Shown in pieces: positions 18,380 to 27,189 of a DNA stretch of 64,000 bases. The position numbers and the translations under genes are program-made. Source of the DNA: Aquimarina aquimarini (lineage in GTDB: Bacteria; Bacteroidota; Bacteroidia; Flavobacteriales; Flavobacteriaceae). Where the stretch lies: NCBI RefSeq assembly GCF_900299535.1, contig NZ_OMKE01000039.1, positions 62,001 to 126,000 on the forward strand. Direction: 5' to 3'. The stretch's first letter is position 1; each line of letters starts with the position of its first letter. The notes under the pieces were generated by a model. It had not been told where the DNA came from, made no database searches, and saw nothing but the letters and a program-made list of their open reading frames with translations.

Positions 18380-19561
18380 ATGAAAAACAAAATAGGATTA
18401 TTATTTATCACTCTTCTTGTTATTACCATTAGTAGCTTCGCCCAACAAAAAGAGAATCATGCACCAAAGGTCACGACCGCAGAAGCCGAACTCTCATTTT
18501 GGGATATTCCTTATTTAGAAAAAGCCTTTATCGATACAGCACCACAGGCCAGAGAAGATAATATTCTGGTTGGTAAGCTAGGAGTTGATGGCGGTAATAA
18601 AGCAATGGTTCTAAAACTAGCGCAAGAGATTATTGATACGACGCTACATGGCGATTACGATGCCTTACTTATTTCACACAAAAACAAATTGATTTTTGAA
18701 TCTTATTACAGAAAAGGTCGTGTTGATCTGCTACATCCACAAGCATCAGCCACTAAAGCCTACACCAGTTTGTTGCTTGGCCGAGCTATACAGCTAGGGT
18801 ACCTATCTATGGCTGATTTAGACAAACCCCTAATCGGCTTTCTCACAGAACTGGATACCAAAGATCTTGCTAAAGGTGCAGAAAAAATCACGCTCCATAA
18901 AGCATTGATTATGCATGGGGGGCTTGGTATAAGTGAAGAACAACGTAAAAATTTGGAAAAACCTTCTAGTAAGCTAAAAGGACAAGGGTTTGTTCAGACT
19001 CTTCTTGAATACAGTACACCAATCACACCAGAGACTCAGGTCTATAAATATGGTAACTACAATCCCATTTTGGTAATGCAAGTAATTGATGCCGTTGTAC
19101 CAGGAAGCGTTCAAGATTTTATTAAGAAAGAACTGCTGGATAAATTGGGCATTACCAATTATCAATGGAAGAATGCCGTAAGTGGTCAGCCAGAAGCGGG
19201 TTGGCGTGTAAGCCTAAAATCACGCGATATGTTGAAGTTGGGTTCCTTGGTTGCCAATAAAGGCAAATGGAATGGAGAACAGCTTATTTCAGGAGATTAC
19301 TTAGCAAAGGCTATCAGTAACATTACTAAGCCTACTCAAGATTGGATACCCCAAAATTATAACTACGGTTATTTTTTTTACCAAACAGATATCACAGTAG
19401 GGGATAAAAATTATAGTACCAGTTTTGCTTGGGGAGGAGGAGGACAATACATTATTACTGTAGAAGAACTAGATTTGGTTATTGTGATTAATGGTCATGA
19501 CAGAGAAGATACTATAATGACTCAGGTTTCTAAAGTGATCATTCCAGCGTTTGTTAAATAA
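18380..19561 (+). CDS. Exported class C beta-lactamase-type serine hydrolase
   Basis: The 393-residue protein has a signal peptide ending SSFAQ. Unlike the preceding paralogue it keeps the nucleophile motif S123-A-T-K126 (QASATKAYTS). A YGNYNP segment near 222 supplies the second motif, and WGGGGQYI near 355 replaces the third. It belongs to the PF00144 serine hydrolases, which include peptidases, esterases and beta-lactamases; the substrate is unknown. It is the third gene of the esterase operon. Its last 11 bp overlap an open frame that belongs to a decayed propeller gene. Confidence 0.88.
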   Translation: MKNKIGLLFITLLVITISSFAQQKENHAPKVTTAEAELSFWDIPYLEKAFIDTAPQAREDNILVGKLGVDGGNKAMVLKLAQEIIDTTLHGDYDALLISHKNKLIFESYYRKGRVDLLHPQASATKAYTSLLLGRAIQLGYLSMADLDKPLIGFLTELDTKDLAKGAEKITLHKALIMHGGLGISEEQRKNLEKPSSKLKGQGFVQTLLEYSTPITPETQVYKYGNYNPILVMQVIDAVVPGSVQDFIKKELLDKLGITNYQWKNAVSGQPEAGWRVSLKSRDMLKLGSLVANKGKWNGEQLISGDYLAKAISNITKPTQDWIPQNYNYGYFFYQTDITVGDKNYSTSFAWGGGGQYIITVEELDLVIVINGHDREDTIMTQVSKVIIPAFVK

Positions 19562-20056
19562 AGATAAATTCCCTGTACTCAAAGGCCGCTATCTTGGTCA
19601 AAAACCACCAGGATTAACTCCCGAATTATTTGCTCCTGGTATTGTTTCGACAGAAAAGGAGGACAATGGCTATATCAGTTATTCACGTTTTATAAACGGA
19701 AAATATGAAAACCCTCAAAAAATGAGCAAGGAGATTAACACAGGAAAATGGATTGCCCACCCCTACATTGCTCCAGATGAATCCTATTTAATGTGGGGTG
19801 CTGAAAAAGAAGGTGAACATGGTGCTGATATTTATATTAGTTTTCGACAGAAAGATGATTCATGGGGAGCCGCAATTAGCATAGGAGATAAAATAAACAC
19901 AGGGATCTATGAGCAGGGCGCAAGGGTCACACCCGATGGAAAATATTTATTTTTTTGGAGAGGAGATGAGAAGGTTCGAGGTGATGGAAGTATGAATTGG
20001 GAGGAAGTCCTTATTGGGTGGATGCAAAGATTATTGAGAATCTCAGACCCAAGTAA
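19551..20056 (+). pseudogene. Relic of a PD40 beta-propeller (TolB-like) gene
   Basis: The open frame reads LKGRYLGQKPPGLTPELFAP, then NGKYENPQ, YIAPDESYL, YISFRQKDDSW and VTPDGKYLFF, all typical PD40/WD40-like propeller strands. It has no signal peptide and appears to miss the strands expected between the opening and NGKYENP. Near 20000 the frame shifts: the frame entered by cct-tat-tgg encodes PYWVDAKIIENLRPK and stops at 20054-20056, the usual family C-terminus, while the annotated frame runs on to 20072 with unrelated residues. A deletion plus a frameshift make it a relic that once followed the hydrolase operon. Confidence 0.82.
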
Positions 20057-20137
20057 TAAATCTAGCAAGTGATATTTTAAAAAGACAACCCAAAATAAGT
20101 AAGACTTCTCTTAATATCCTGCAAAATCAATGGTTTC

Positions 20138-20198
20138 TTAACACTGTCAAAGTTTAAATAAACGTATTTCAACTTAGTTTAAACTTTGACAGTGTTAA
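20138..20198. terminator. Bidirectional terminator between convergent genes
   Basis: A 21-bp perfect inverted repeat, with left arm at 20138-20158 (TTAACACTGTCAAAG and on) and right arm at 20178-20198, is separated by a 19-nt loop. It lies between the propeller relic and the convergent acyltransferase gene and can serve both strands. Confidence 0.85.
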
Positions 20199-20207
20199 AA
20201 TTAGATT

Positions 20208-21419
20208 TTACTTTTCAAGAATAGGTTTTGAAACAGATGGTACTCTTTCCTTTTTACTACTTGAAAACTTATTTGAGTATTTTCTACCATTTAAGAATTT
20301 CCCAATAAATGAAGCCCTAACTAGAAAATGGTAGGTAACAAAGCATATAGTAGTCGTGCTAATTAATACTGTTAAAAATTTAATGGTTGAAGGCATATCC
20401 CAATCATATAGAAAACTTGGAATTATAGCAGTAAGTGGTAAGTGAACCAAATATACCCAATAAGATGCATCTGAAATATACCGCATCTTTGACGAGTAAG
20501 TACTACCATAACGAATAAACAAGCCAATAATCCCAAAAATAAACAGCCAAACAATCAATGATTGTAAAAGGATAACCCATTCATAGCGTAATGACGATCC
20601 TGCAACAATATAGCCTAAAAAAGATACAACCCCCAAAATAGTACTAGCCCAGTCTAATCGTATCATACTATTTAGTAGATGTTTTGACTTGAATAAAATC
20701 CAACCAACAATATAGAAATAAAAGTAAAAAAGAAATGTGTTGATTTTAGGCACAAAAGAAAAAGAAGTTTCTATTATAGTAGTACCAGTAATTAAATATG
20801 TGAACCAGGTCAAACTAGCGAAAACGATGATACGTAAGAATGGTTTTTGAAATACCCAATTAAATACCTTGGATACCATTTTTGAAATGTTCGGTATTTT
20901 TTTGACTAATAGTGCAAGTAAGACTGAACATACTGTTATCAATATCAGATAATATAAGAACCACAAATGATAGGTAAGTTGTGGGATAAACATAATAGGA
21001 TTGGAAAAGTGAGCAATTGTCTCTGCAAAAGCATCTTTATTTCCTGCAAGTACCTCAGTGGTATACTCCATAGAAAAATAAAGAACAGGCCATAATAACA
21101 GTATAAAAACAATAAAAGGATATACTATTCTTGAGATTCTATTTTTCATCATTTCTAGAGAACCTCTTTTATAAAACAACATTGATCCAAAAAAACCGGC
21201 GACTAGAAAGAATATTGGCATTCTAAAAAAATGAATCAATACAACAATTAAGTCATTAGAGATGTGCATAGCTCCAGTATCTTTTAGAATCCAATCATTA
21301 CCATAATTATGGACACCATACGTAATAGCAGAGTGAATAACCAATCCTAATAGCATCATAATTGATCTTAAAGAATCTAAAGAGTGTAGTCTTTCAGTTT
21401 TTTGAGGTTGCGTTTTCAT
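20208..21419 (-). CDS. Membrane acyltransferase (acyltransferase 3/OpgC-like family)
   Basis: The start at 21419 is preferred over an upstream frame start at 21497 because MKTQPQKTERLHSLDSLR begins the conserved family opening. The 403-residue protein has about ten membrane helices. The motif SLRSIMMLLGLVIHS places the catalytic-type His of acyltransferase 3 proteins in the first helix, and KNRISRIVYPF follows the third. Such enzymes transfer acyl groups (acetyl, succinyl) to glycans or other envelope molecules. It stands alone between two terminators. The acceptor is unknown. Confidence 0.87.
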   Translation of the reverse strand: MKTQPQKTERLHSLDSLRSIMMLLGLVIHSAITYGVHNYGNDWILKDTGAMHISNDLIVVLIHFFRMPIFFLVAGFFGSMLFYKRGSLEMMKNRISRIVYPFIVFILLLWPVLYFSMEYTTEVLAGNKDAFAETIAHFSNPIMFIPQLTYHLWFLYYLILITVCSVLLALLVKKIPNISKMVSKVFNWVFQKPFLRIIVFASLTWFTYLITGTTIIETSFSFVPKINTFLFYFYFYIVGWILFKSKHLLNSMIRLDWASTILGVVSFLGYIVAGSSLRYEWVILLQSLIVWLFIFGIIGLFIRYGSTYSSKMRYISDASYWVYLVHLPLTAIIPSFLYDWDMPSTIKFLTVLISTTTICFVTYHFLVRASFIGKFLNGRKYSNKFSSSKKERVPSVSKPILEK

Positions 21420-21630
21420 GATGTAGTTTTGTTTTATTAATATGGTTGCAATATCCCATTTACCTTCTTCTCTAGATAGGTAATATTGCCAGATCATCGT
21501 TTTAGATCGTTGAACTGTATCTCTGTTTTATTATTTTAAGTATTGATTTTTTTAGAATAGATTTATATACAGAGAACATACCTTGATAACTAAGATGGTA
21601 ATGTATTACACCAAATAAATTATAAATCAG

Positions 21631-21660
21631 AAACCCTGTCTAAATGTATAGACAGGGTTT
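21631..21660. terminator. Rho-independent terminator
   Basis: AAACCCTGTCTA (21631-21642) pairs perfectly with TAGACAGGGTTT (21649-21660) around a 6-nt loop. It is placed to terminate the GIN-domain gene on the minus strand. Confidence 0.85.
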
Positions 21661-21746
21661 TAATGACCAGATTTCTTAAGGTTTAAAAAATACGATTATT
21701 CTTTTGTTGCCTTTTTATGTAAATAAAATCATTTCTATTGTGATTT

Positions 21747-22322
21747 CTATTTATTGATCATAGTAATACCTTTTGAGACATTTTTACTGCTTTTAGTTTT
21801 CAATTTCGCAGCATTAATCATTCCAATACCAGTGACTTTTAAGTTAGAAGTAGCTGCATAACCCGAAATATTAATATTAGACAACCCTTTTAAGTTAACA
21901 CTGAGATTAGTAACAGAAACCTCTAAATTTCCGTTTAAAATACCATCCCCACTTATAACTAAATCTTTTTGATTTATTTTATCCTCCGAGATTAGTGTTA
22001 TTACTCCAGTCATGTTTAAACCTGATATCCCAGAATGATTCAGGTAAATAATGTATTTAGAGTTTTTGCAATTACCACAACTTTTTTCATTATAAACATA
22101 TAACTCACCATTGCGAACTTCTGTAATTAAATCTGCCATATCAGAGGTGTTTTTTGCAACAATCTCTATAGAGTGATTAGAGTTTCTTTCTAAATGAAGC
22201 TCCACATTACCTACAAGATTTACCTTATCAAACCTTTCTAAGTTTCGAGTTTCTTCCTTATTTGTTACGCTACAGCTAGTAAATAAAATTCCGAATAATG
22301 TAATAAATATATATTTTTTCAT
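21747..22322 (-). CDS. GIN domain (DUF2807) lipoprotein
   Basis: The 191-residue protein has a lipobox FTSC (about Cys17) and one head GIN/DUF2807 domain. Typical features are NLERFDKVNLVGNVELHLE and successive beta-solenoid steps (LVISGDGILNG, LKGLSNINISGYA). It sits in the periplasm or the outer membrane's inner face. The molecular role of the family is not established; it is often placed next to regulators. It is followed by a terminator and lies just downstream of a truncated response regulator. Confidence 0.88.
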   Translation of the reverse strand: MKKYIFITLFGILFTSCSVTNKEETRNLERFDKVNLVGNVELHLERNSNHSIEIVAKNTSDMADLITEVRNGELYVYNEKSCGNCKNSKYIIYLNHSGISGLNMTGVITLISEDKINQKDLVISGDGILNGNLEVSVTNLSVNLKGLSNINISGYAATSNLKVTGIGMINAAKLKTKSSKNVSKGITMINK

Positions 22323-22548
22323 TTCGATTTGTTTTAATGAGTTTTACTTTTCTTTTTTCAATGATTAAATTAATATTGGTACAATATCCGTTTAACCTAT
22401 TACTCTTAGTAATCATTTTTACCAAAGTGTCGTAATGGGTCGTTGAATTGTAATCAATAGTCTCATTGATACATCTATTTTTTGAGTTATATTGAGATTC
22501 ACCCTTCTTTGATCAACACCTCCTCTTTTAGAGGATGCCTGTATACTG

Positions 22549-22947
22549 TCATCTAATTACTTTGATTATGGTAGAATTGATAGCGGTTGATGTATTAGAC
22601 TTCAAAAATTTATCCAAAGCAGTATTCAAATCGTCTTTTTGAATAGGTTTTAATAAATAATCAACACTATTTACTTTAAATGCTTGAATGGCATATTGAT
22701 CAAAAGCCGTGATAAAAATAATAGGAGCTGTAACCTCTGTTTTATGAAAAATCTCAAAACTTAAGCCGTCTGCCAGTTGGATATCCATAAATACCAAATC
22801 CAGAGTAGTGTTTTTTTGAAACCATAGCACAGCATCTTCAACCGTATCAATTATACCTAACAATTCATAATCAAAATTACATGCTTTTAGCATTCGTTCT
22901 AATTGGCTTGCTGCTCGTGGTTCATCTTCAATTATCAATATTTTCAT
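22549..22947 (-). pseudogene. Truncated LytTR-type response regulator (receiver domain only)
   Basis: The 132-residue frame starts MKILIIEDEPRAASQL and keeps the receiver residues EDE, the Asp in LVFMDIQLADG and the Lys in DYLLKP. It is closely similar to residues 1-125 of the regulator at 28265-29020, then ends abruptly (NSTIIKVIR) without the LytTR domain. No LytS kinase precedes it: 22948-23404 holds no gene. It is most likely the remnant of a duplicated LytS/LytTR pair. A functional single-domain receiver is possible because all phospho-transfer residues remain. Confidence 0.7.
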
Positions 22948-23404
22948 AATTATTCTTTTGTATTGATGTCTTGCTCTGCGGGTATCAAATATTAAACTCT
23001 TAACTAGTTTATAAAATGACTTTAGGTTAAACCGTCGTTAAATTTGGTTGAATTGTAAAATTTGTGTCTTCATCATTCTTCTCTTACTCGCATACAGAAA
23101 TTACTCATTTAAACGACCAAGAATTATATTCTAGAATTAGAAAAATGTGATTTTTGCGGTATAGGTGATGATAAGAATGAAGAAGAAATGTGTATGGAAT
23201 AGAAACTTAACTGGCTTACAAATAAATCTTACTACACCATTAATACACGTTTTTTAAAATAGGCGAAACACTAAAATAAATAGGGTGAAAACCTATTCAT
23301 TTTAGTGTTTTAACCTCTTGATTGTAGTAATGCATACTTATAATTTTATACTATAAATAACTTAAGATTTAGGAATAACATTTAAATCTCAAAACAAAAA
23401 CATT
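22948..23404. other. Intergenic region without a gene
   Basis: No frame longer than about 40 codons with coding character was seen. The gap contains a repeat tail (ATGTGTATGGAATAG near 23188) and a long hairpin at 23266-23310. Its position, where a kinase gene would be expected upstream of the truncated receiver, suggests a deletion. Confidence 0.6.
23266..23310. terminator. 19-bp hairpin
   Basis: AAACACTAAAATAAATAGG (23266-23284) pairs with CCTATTCATTTTAGTGTTT (23292-23310) with one mismatch around a 7-nt loop. It has A and T flanks of a terminator but no recognised gene directly before it on either strand, which fits loss of a neighbouring gene. Confidence 0.65.
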
Positions 23405-24220
23405 ATGGCTATAGAGTTAGAAATTCGAGATGGTTCTCCTCACTGGTATTTAAGTCCAGATATATGGGTAGTAAAAGAACCTGAAGATTTAATTGAATCA
23501 GTGCCAGTTGCTGGCATGCCTTTCTTTGTAAAAGCAAAGGTGAAAAACCATGGAACGACAAATGCAACAAATGCAACTGTAAAATTTTATTGGGCAAACC
23601 CATCTACTGGGGTAAATAGAAATACCGCAATACTTATAGGTCAATCATTTATTAGCTTAGACGGAGCGGGTGAGGCCGATGTACTATGCTTAACACCTTG
23701 GGTACCTGAGTATGTAAATAATGGACATGAGTGTCTTATAGTAGAAGTGTTTCATTCTAGTGACCCTTTACCAGGAACTGTAGATTTTAACGTACCAACA
23801 GATCGACATGTTGCTCAAAAAAATCTTTCTGTGTTAATGGCTTTTAGATCAATGTTTCACATGAATTTTGAAATGCATAACGGTTCACGAAAAAAAGCAA
23901 AATTCAATGCAAAGGTAGAACAAGTAAGCATTAAAGAACTTCAAAATATTTCACCAGATCTAAAAGAAAAACTTAAGGGTAAAAAAGAAGGTAAATTAAA
24001 AAATGTTGATTTTACCAATGAGCGTTGTATGGATAAGACAAGAGAGTTTTCAAAATGTAAAAATAATAGTGAAGAATTTACTCTTAATGGATTTGGTAAG
24101 AAACCTTTAGCGATTACAGGAAATATAGAAGGAGATTATGTCTTTTTAGTTGTCACTCAATATCATAAAAATGTTGAAATGGGAGGTTTAGGAATAGTAG
24201 TAATTAATGACAAAGATTAG
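23405..24220 (+). CDS. CARDB-like (Ig-fold) protein without signal peptide
   Basis: The 271-residue protein opens with an aspartate- and tryptophan-rich stretch (SPHWYLSPDIWV). It then has an Ig-like domain with FFVKAKVKNHGTTNATNATVK, which resembles CARDB adhesion or cell-surface domains (about 25-150). A second, Lys-rich region (about 170-225) and a short beta end follow. No signal peptide or sorting domain is visible. Its stop lies 5 bp before the next gene, so the two form an operon. No published function was recognised; similar pairs may belong to secreted or toxin-like loci. Confidence 0.7.
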   Translation: MAIELEIRDGSPHWYLSPDIWVVKEPEDLIESVPVAGMPFFVKAKVKNHGTTNATNATVKFYWANPSTGVNRNTAILIGQSFISLDGAGEADVLCLTPWVPEYVNNGHECLIVEVFHSSDPLPGTVDFNVPTDRHVAQKNLSVLMAFRSMFHMNFEMHNGSRKKAKFNAKVEQVSIKELQNISPDLKEKLKGKKEGKLKNVDFTNERCMDKTREFSKCKNNSEEFTLNGFGKKPLAITGNIEGDYVFLVVTQYHKNVEMGGLGIVVINDKD

Positions 24221-24225
24221 TAAGC

Positions 24226-25752
24226 ATGATACCAATAAAAATAAATAACAGACCTTTTGCATCGGATCTAATTACAGGTATAATGATGCCAGATGGGATT
24301 TTTGAAACAAGTTTAGGTAAAATGAAGCTAAATGCACATTTTTCCAATTCAAGTACCAATAGTTTAAGTGGATTAAGCATTTATGTTGAAAGTGCTTCTC
24401 ATCCAGGAATTGTAGTTACTCCTGTAACACACCATGTAAGTTCATTAGAAAGTGGAGCATCTGTATTACAAAATTGGGATGTAGATATTTCAGCGGCTTC
24501 AGCAGGATCACATTATGTTAGTTTTATTGTTGAAAATACAAGTGGTAGACAAAGAATTATCAAGAAGATTTTTATTACAAAAGTAAGCTTTGATTCAACT
24601 AGTGATACATTCTTTGCCGAAACTCCTGAGGGGAAAATTGCAGTAAGATATAGAGAAGTTACAGAAGTAAATAAAACTAAATGCTGTAAAAAAGAAAGGT
24701 CAAAGAATAATGATTTAAGTTATGATGATTTCTTCGAAAATTTGAGCTATACTTTTTCATTAGGAAATAAAACATATGAATTATGTCCAGTCTTTTTCTT
24801 ACCATTAAATTTAGAAACAGGTTGGACACCAAGTCCGCCTTACTCTGGACAGTATAGTGATTTGCCATTTAATGACCCTTGGTGGAAAGTGGTGATTGCT
24901 ATTATAGCTTTTCTAATACTTGTAGCTGCAGCAATTGTTGAAGCAACTTCTGGGTCTGGTTCTATTACTGCGACAGCAGGTTGTACCACTACACCATCTG
25001 GTGTTTGCGCATCGGGTAGTGGAAGTAGCCCTGTTGCAGCAGGTCTTGTTGCTGCAGCTGCTGTTGTTGCAGGTATTGCAGCATATAGTGACGAAAGAGA
25101 TTTACATAGAATTGGGCAAGACAAAACGTTTCCAGGCCCTGGGGAATTGACCATAAGTGAGAGTATGACTTCTAAATTAAAATATATGGATAGCATTGAA
25201 TTTGGTACCCCATTTAAGGTTATTATAGATTGGCATTATGAACGATTAACTAGGGATACAAATGGTGTTGAAAAATCATATACATATTCTGAAGTTACCG
25301 AAAATAAAAATGTTCATTTATTATCAAAATATGAAATTGAGGCACCAGATATTGTACGGCCATATAAGAAGGAGTATTTTATTGTTAAAGGAAAGTTTTA
25401 TGATGAAAATGAGAAGTTATTCAAAGGTGAACAGTTATTTGTGAAATGCTTCTTAATACATAATGAAACAGGAAGAACCATAGATTTTATTCTTCAAGAT
25501 AATGGTAATAAGATAGATAAATTAAAAAATGATGGTACCTATACAGGAAGTTATTTTTTTAATAAAGAAGACGAAGGTAGGTGGAAAATCTATGTAGTTG
25601 CTCAAGACGTAAACCATGCTGACGAAAACATGACACCAGAAGAAGCTGCTCAAATTATTGGAGGTATCGTACTCACTAATCAATTAGCAATTAGTTTCTC
25701 TGGTGGGTCATGCCCTTTAGTGCCAGATGGTGATGTTCAAGTGGTAGTATAG
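24226..25752 (+). CDS. Ig-like protein with a central hydrophobic hairpin and choice-of-anchor X-like end
   Basis: The 508-residue protein has an N-terminal Ig-like domain (about 25-120), a KCCKKERSKN basic cluster (about 152-162), and two hydrophobic segments at about 221-239 (VVIAIIAFLILVAAAIVEA) and 269-286 (an Ala/Val-rich stretch). A Gly/Ser/Thr-rich loop of about 30 residues separates them, a pattern of a membrane hairpin. The C-terminal 130 residues resemble the choice-of-anchor X (extended Ig) domain, with DNGNKIDKLKNDGTYTG. No signal peptide is seen. It is coupled to the CARDB gene (5-bp gap). Membrane insertion is inferred only. Confidence 0.65.
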   Translation: MIPIKINNRPFASDLITGIMMPDGIFETSLGKMKLNAHFSNSSTNSLSGLSIYVESASHPGIVVTPVTHHVSSLESGASVLQNWDVDISAASAGSHYVSFIVENTSGRQRIIKKIFITKVSFDSTSDTFFAETPEGKIAVRYREVTEVNKTKCCKKERSKNNDLSYDDFFENLSYTFSLGNKTYELCPVFFLPLNLETGWTPSPPYSGQYSDLPFNDPWWKVVIAIIAFLILVAAAIVEATSGSGSITATAGCTTTPSGVCASGSGSSPVAAGLVAAAAVVAGIAAYSDERDLHRIGQDKTFPGPGELTISESMTSKLKYMDSIEFGTPFKVIIDWHYERLTRDTNGVEKSYTYSEVTENKNVHLLSKYEIEAPDIVRPYKKEYFIVKGKFYDENEKLFKGEQLFVKCFLIHNETGRTIDFILQDNGNKIDKLKNDGTYTGSYFFNKEDEGRWKIYVVAQDVNHADENMTPEEAAQIIGGIVLTNQLAISFSGGSCPLVPDGDVQVVV

Positions 25753-25840
25753 CTACGGTTAATTTTTATTCTAAAGCATAGGAGAAGAAGAGAATTTTAT
25801 TGCGGTAAATTCAAAGCGTAAATGGTATTAAATAAAGGTT

Positions 25841-25890
25841 AGCTTTTATTTTGGCAGTTGGCAAGCGTTGGATAATTGGGTGTAAAATAA
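25841..25890. repeat. Short remnant of repeat block B
   Basis: TTGGCAGTTGGCAAGCGTTGG followed by ATAATTGGGTGTAAAATAAA matches the TTTGGTGTGGCCAAGCGTTG / CAAATTGTGTGTAGAGAAAA segment of block B at 46870-46910 with several changes. Confidence 0.5.
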
Positions 25891-25903
25891 ACTACCAAAT
25901 CAA

Positions 25904-25939
25904 TCACGAGGGTTATAATTCAAATTATAACCCTCGTGA
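25904..25939. terminator. Bidirectional terminator
   Basis: TCACGAGGGTTATAAT (25904-25919) pairs perfectly with ATTATAACCCTCGTGA (25924-25939) around a 4-nt loop, between convergent genes. Confidence 0.85.
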
Positions 25940-25952
25940 GTAAATTATAGCT

Positions 25953-26861
25953 TTACGGTTCTAAAATAGTTTGTACTCCATTTTCCAGCTGGTATAGAGC
26001 AGTAATTTCTTTATTGATTAAATTTCTATTGAAAATTGATAAGTCATCCATACGTCCAATGTATCCTAACCCTAAATAAATATTAGATTTTGATACATCC
26101 CACGTAAATGGGGTATCAATATTATTACGAGTACCCATAAGTTTACCATTCATGTATAGAGAAGCTTGTCCATTATCACTATTCAAATTAGAAAAATTAA
26201 TCAAAATATGTGTCCATTGATCTTTACCAAAAGGAGGATTTTTCACTCCAGTTAGACGTTTGTTAAAAATAGGATTTTCATTATCTGGCCCTTCAGGATT
26301 TGGATTCCATACATCTCGATCACCAATAACTCCTAATCTAAAATCACGAGGATTCTCTTTAGTGAAATCAACCCAAATTGCAGCATCATTATAGCTAACA
26401 TCTGTAATTTGAATAGGATCACAAAAACCAGGTTTTAAATCCGTAGCAGGATCTAAGCTTAACCAAAATGAAATAGCTCCATTCCAATTTTCTTTATTAT
26501 AAGCTATATTTTTTTCGCTAGGATAATAAATATCTCCTTTGCTTCTCTCTGTAAATACTAATCCATAGCCATATTTTCCTTCTTCTTCCTGTCTATTAAT
26601 ATCAGGTTTATGTAATCCAGTCTTAACAGAATCAACAGCTGTATACATACTTGGATCACCTAATGAGAAGTCGGCTTCAACCCCTTGGTCAAAAGAAGCA
26701 TAAAAGGTTAGGGCCTCTTTTAAACTAGTATTTATAGTATCTACTACTATAATTTCTTTCGGTATTGTAACTTCTTTAGATTTTTCATTTTGCTTACAAG
26801 AACATAATGTTACAATACAAATTGCAATTATAAATCGTTTTACTATTGATATGCTTAGCAT
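25953..26861 (-). CDS. LamG (concanavalin A-like) domain lipoprotein
   Basis: The 302-residue protein has a lipobox LCSC (about Cys22). The mature part is a LamG-type jelly-roll: LTFYASFDQGVEADFS, WNGAISFWLSLDPATD, WTHILINFSN, LYMNGKLMGTRNN and IGRMDDLSIFNR are the expected strands. Such domains bind glycans or proteins, and single-domain lipoproteins of this kind accompany polysaccharide or sulfatase loci, but no such genes are adjacent here. It is alone between convergent genes and a repeat-containing promoter region. Confidence 0.85.
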   Translation of the reverse strand: MLSISIVKRFIIAICIVTLCSCKQNEKSKEVTIPKEIIVVDTINTSLKEALTFYASFDQGVEADFSLGDPSMYTAVDSVKTGLHKPDINRQEEEGKYGYGLVFTERSKGDIYYPSEKNIAYNKENWNGAISFWLSLDPATDLKPGFCDPIQITDVSYNDAAIWVDFTKENPRDFRLGVIGDRDVWNPNPEGPDNENPIFNKRLTGVKNPPFGKDQWTHILINFSNLNSDNGQASLYMNGKLMGTRNNIDTPFTWDVSKSNIYLGLGYIGRMDDLSIFNRNLINKEITALYQLENGVQTILEP

Positions 26862-26980
26862 GTTATTTTGTTTATATATGAGAAAAAGTAAATCAAAGGT
26901 ACTAATTAACCAGGTATTCGAAAAGAAGAAGTAGATCAGTTCATTATTTTTGATTGTTTAATTCAAAAAAAGAACTCAAT

Positions 26981-27076
26981 ATAATATACTTGCGTTATGT
27001 AGCTTTTCTTTGGTAATTATAATATAATAAGCTTTGCCCAAAGCAACGATAGGAGTGAAAAGTAAGAATAAGATAT
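26981..27076. repeat. Dispersed intergenic repeat remnant (copy 2)
   Basis: ATAATATACTTGCGTTATGT followed by AGCTTTTCTTTGG and later GCCCAAAGCAACGATAGGAG aligns with the repeat at 8891-8985 and with the core at 47231-47256. Confidence 0.7.
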
Positions 27077-27189
27077 TTGAGTTGTTGACAACAGCTCATT
27101 TTTTTTGGTTGCACGGTATACAAATAATTCCGTTATTAGCATTCATAGTATCCAAGAGAAGGTATACCACAAATTAAGTCTATAAATCT

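Noticed and set aside
24840..25196. Minus-strand Ala/Pro-rich frame of 118 codons
   Set aside because: It is the antisense shadow of the Ala/Val-rich hydrophobic hairpin of the + strand gene at 24226.
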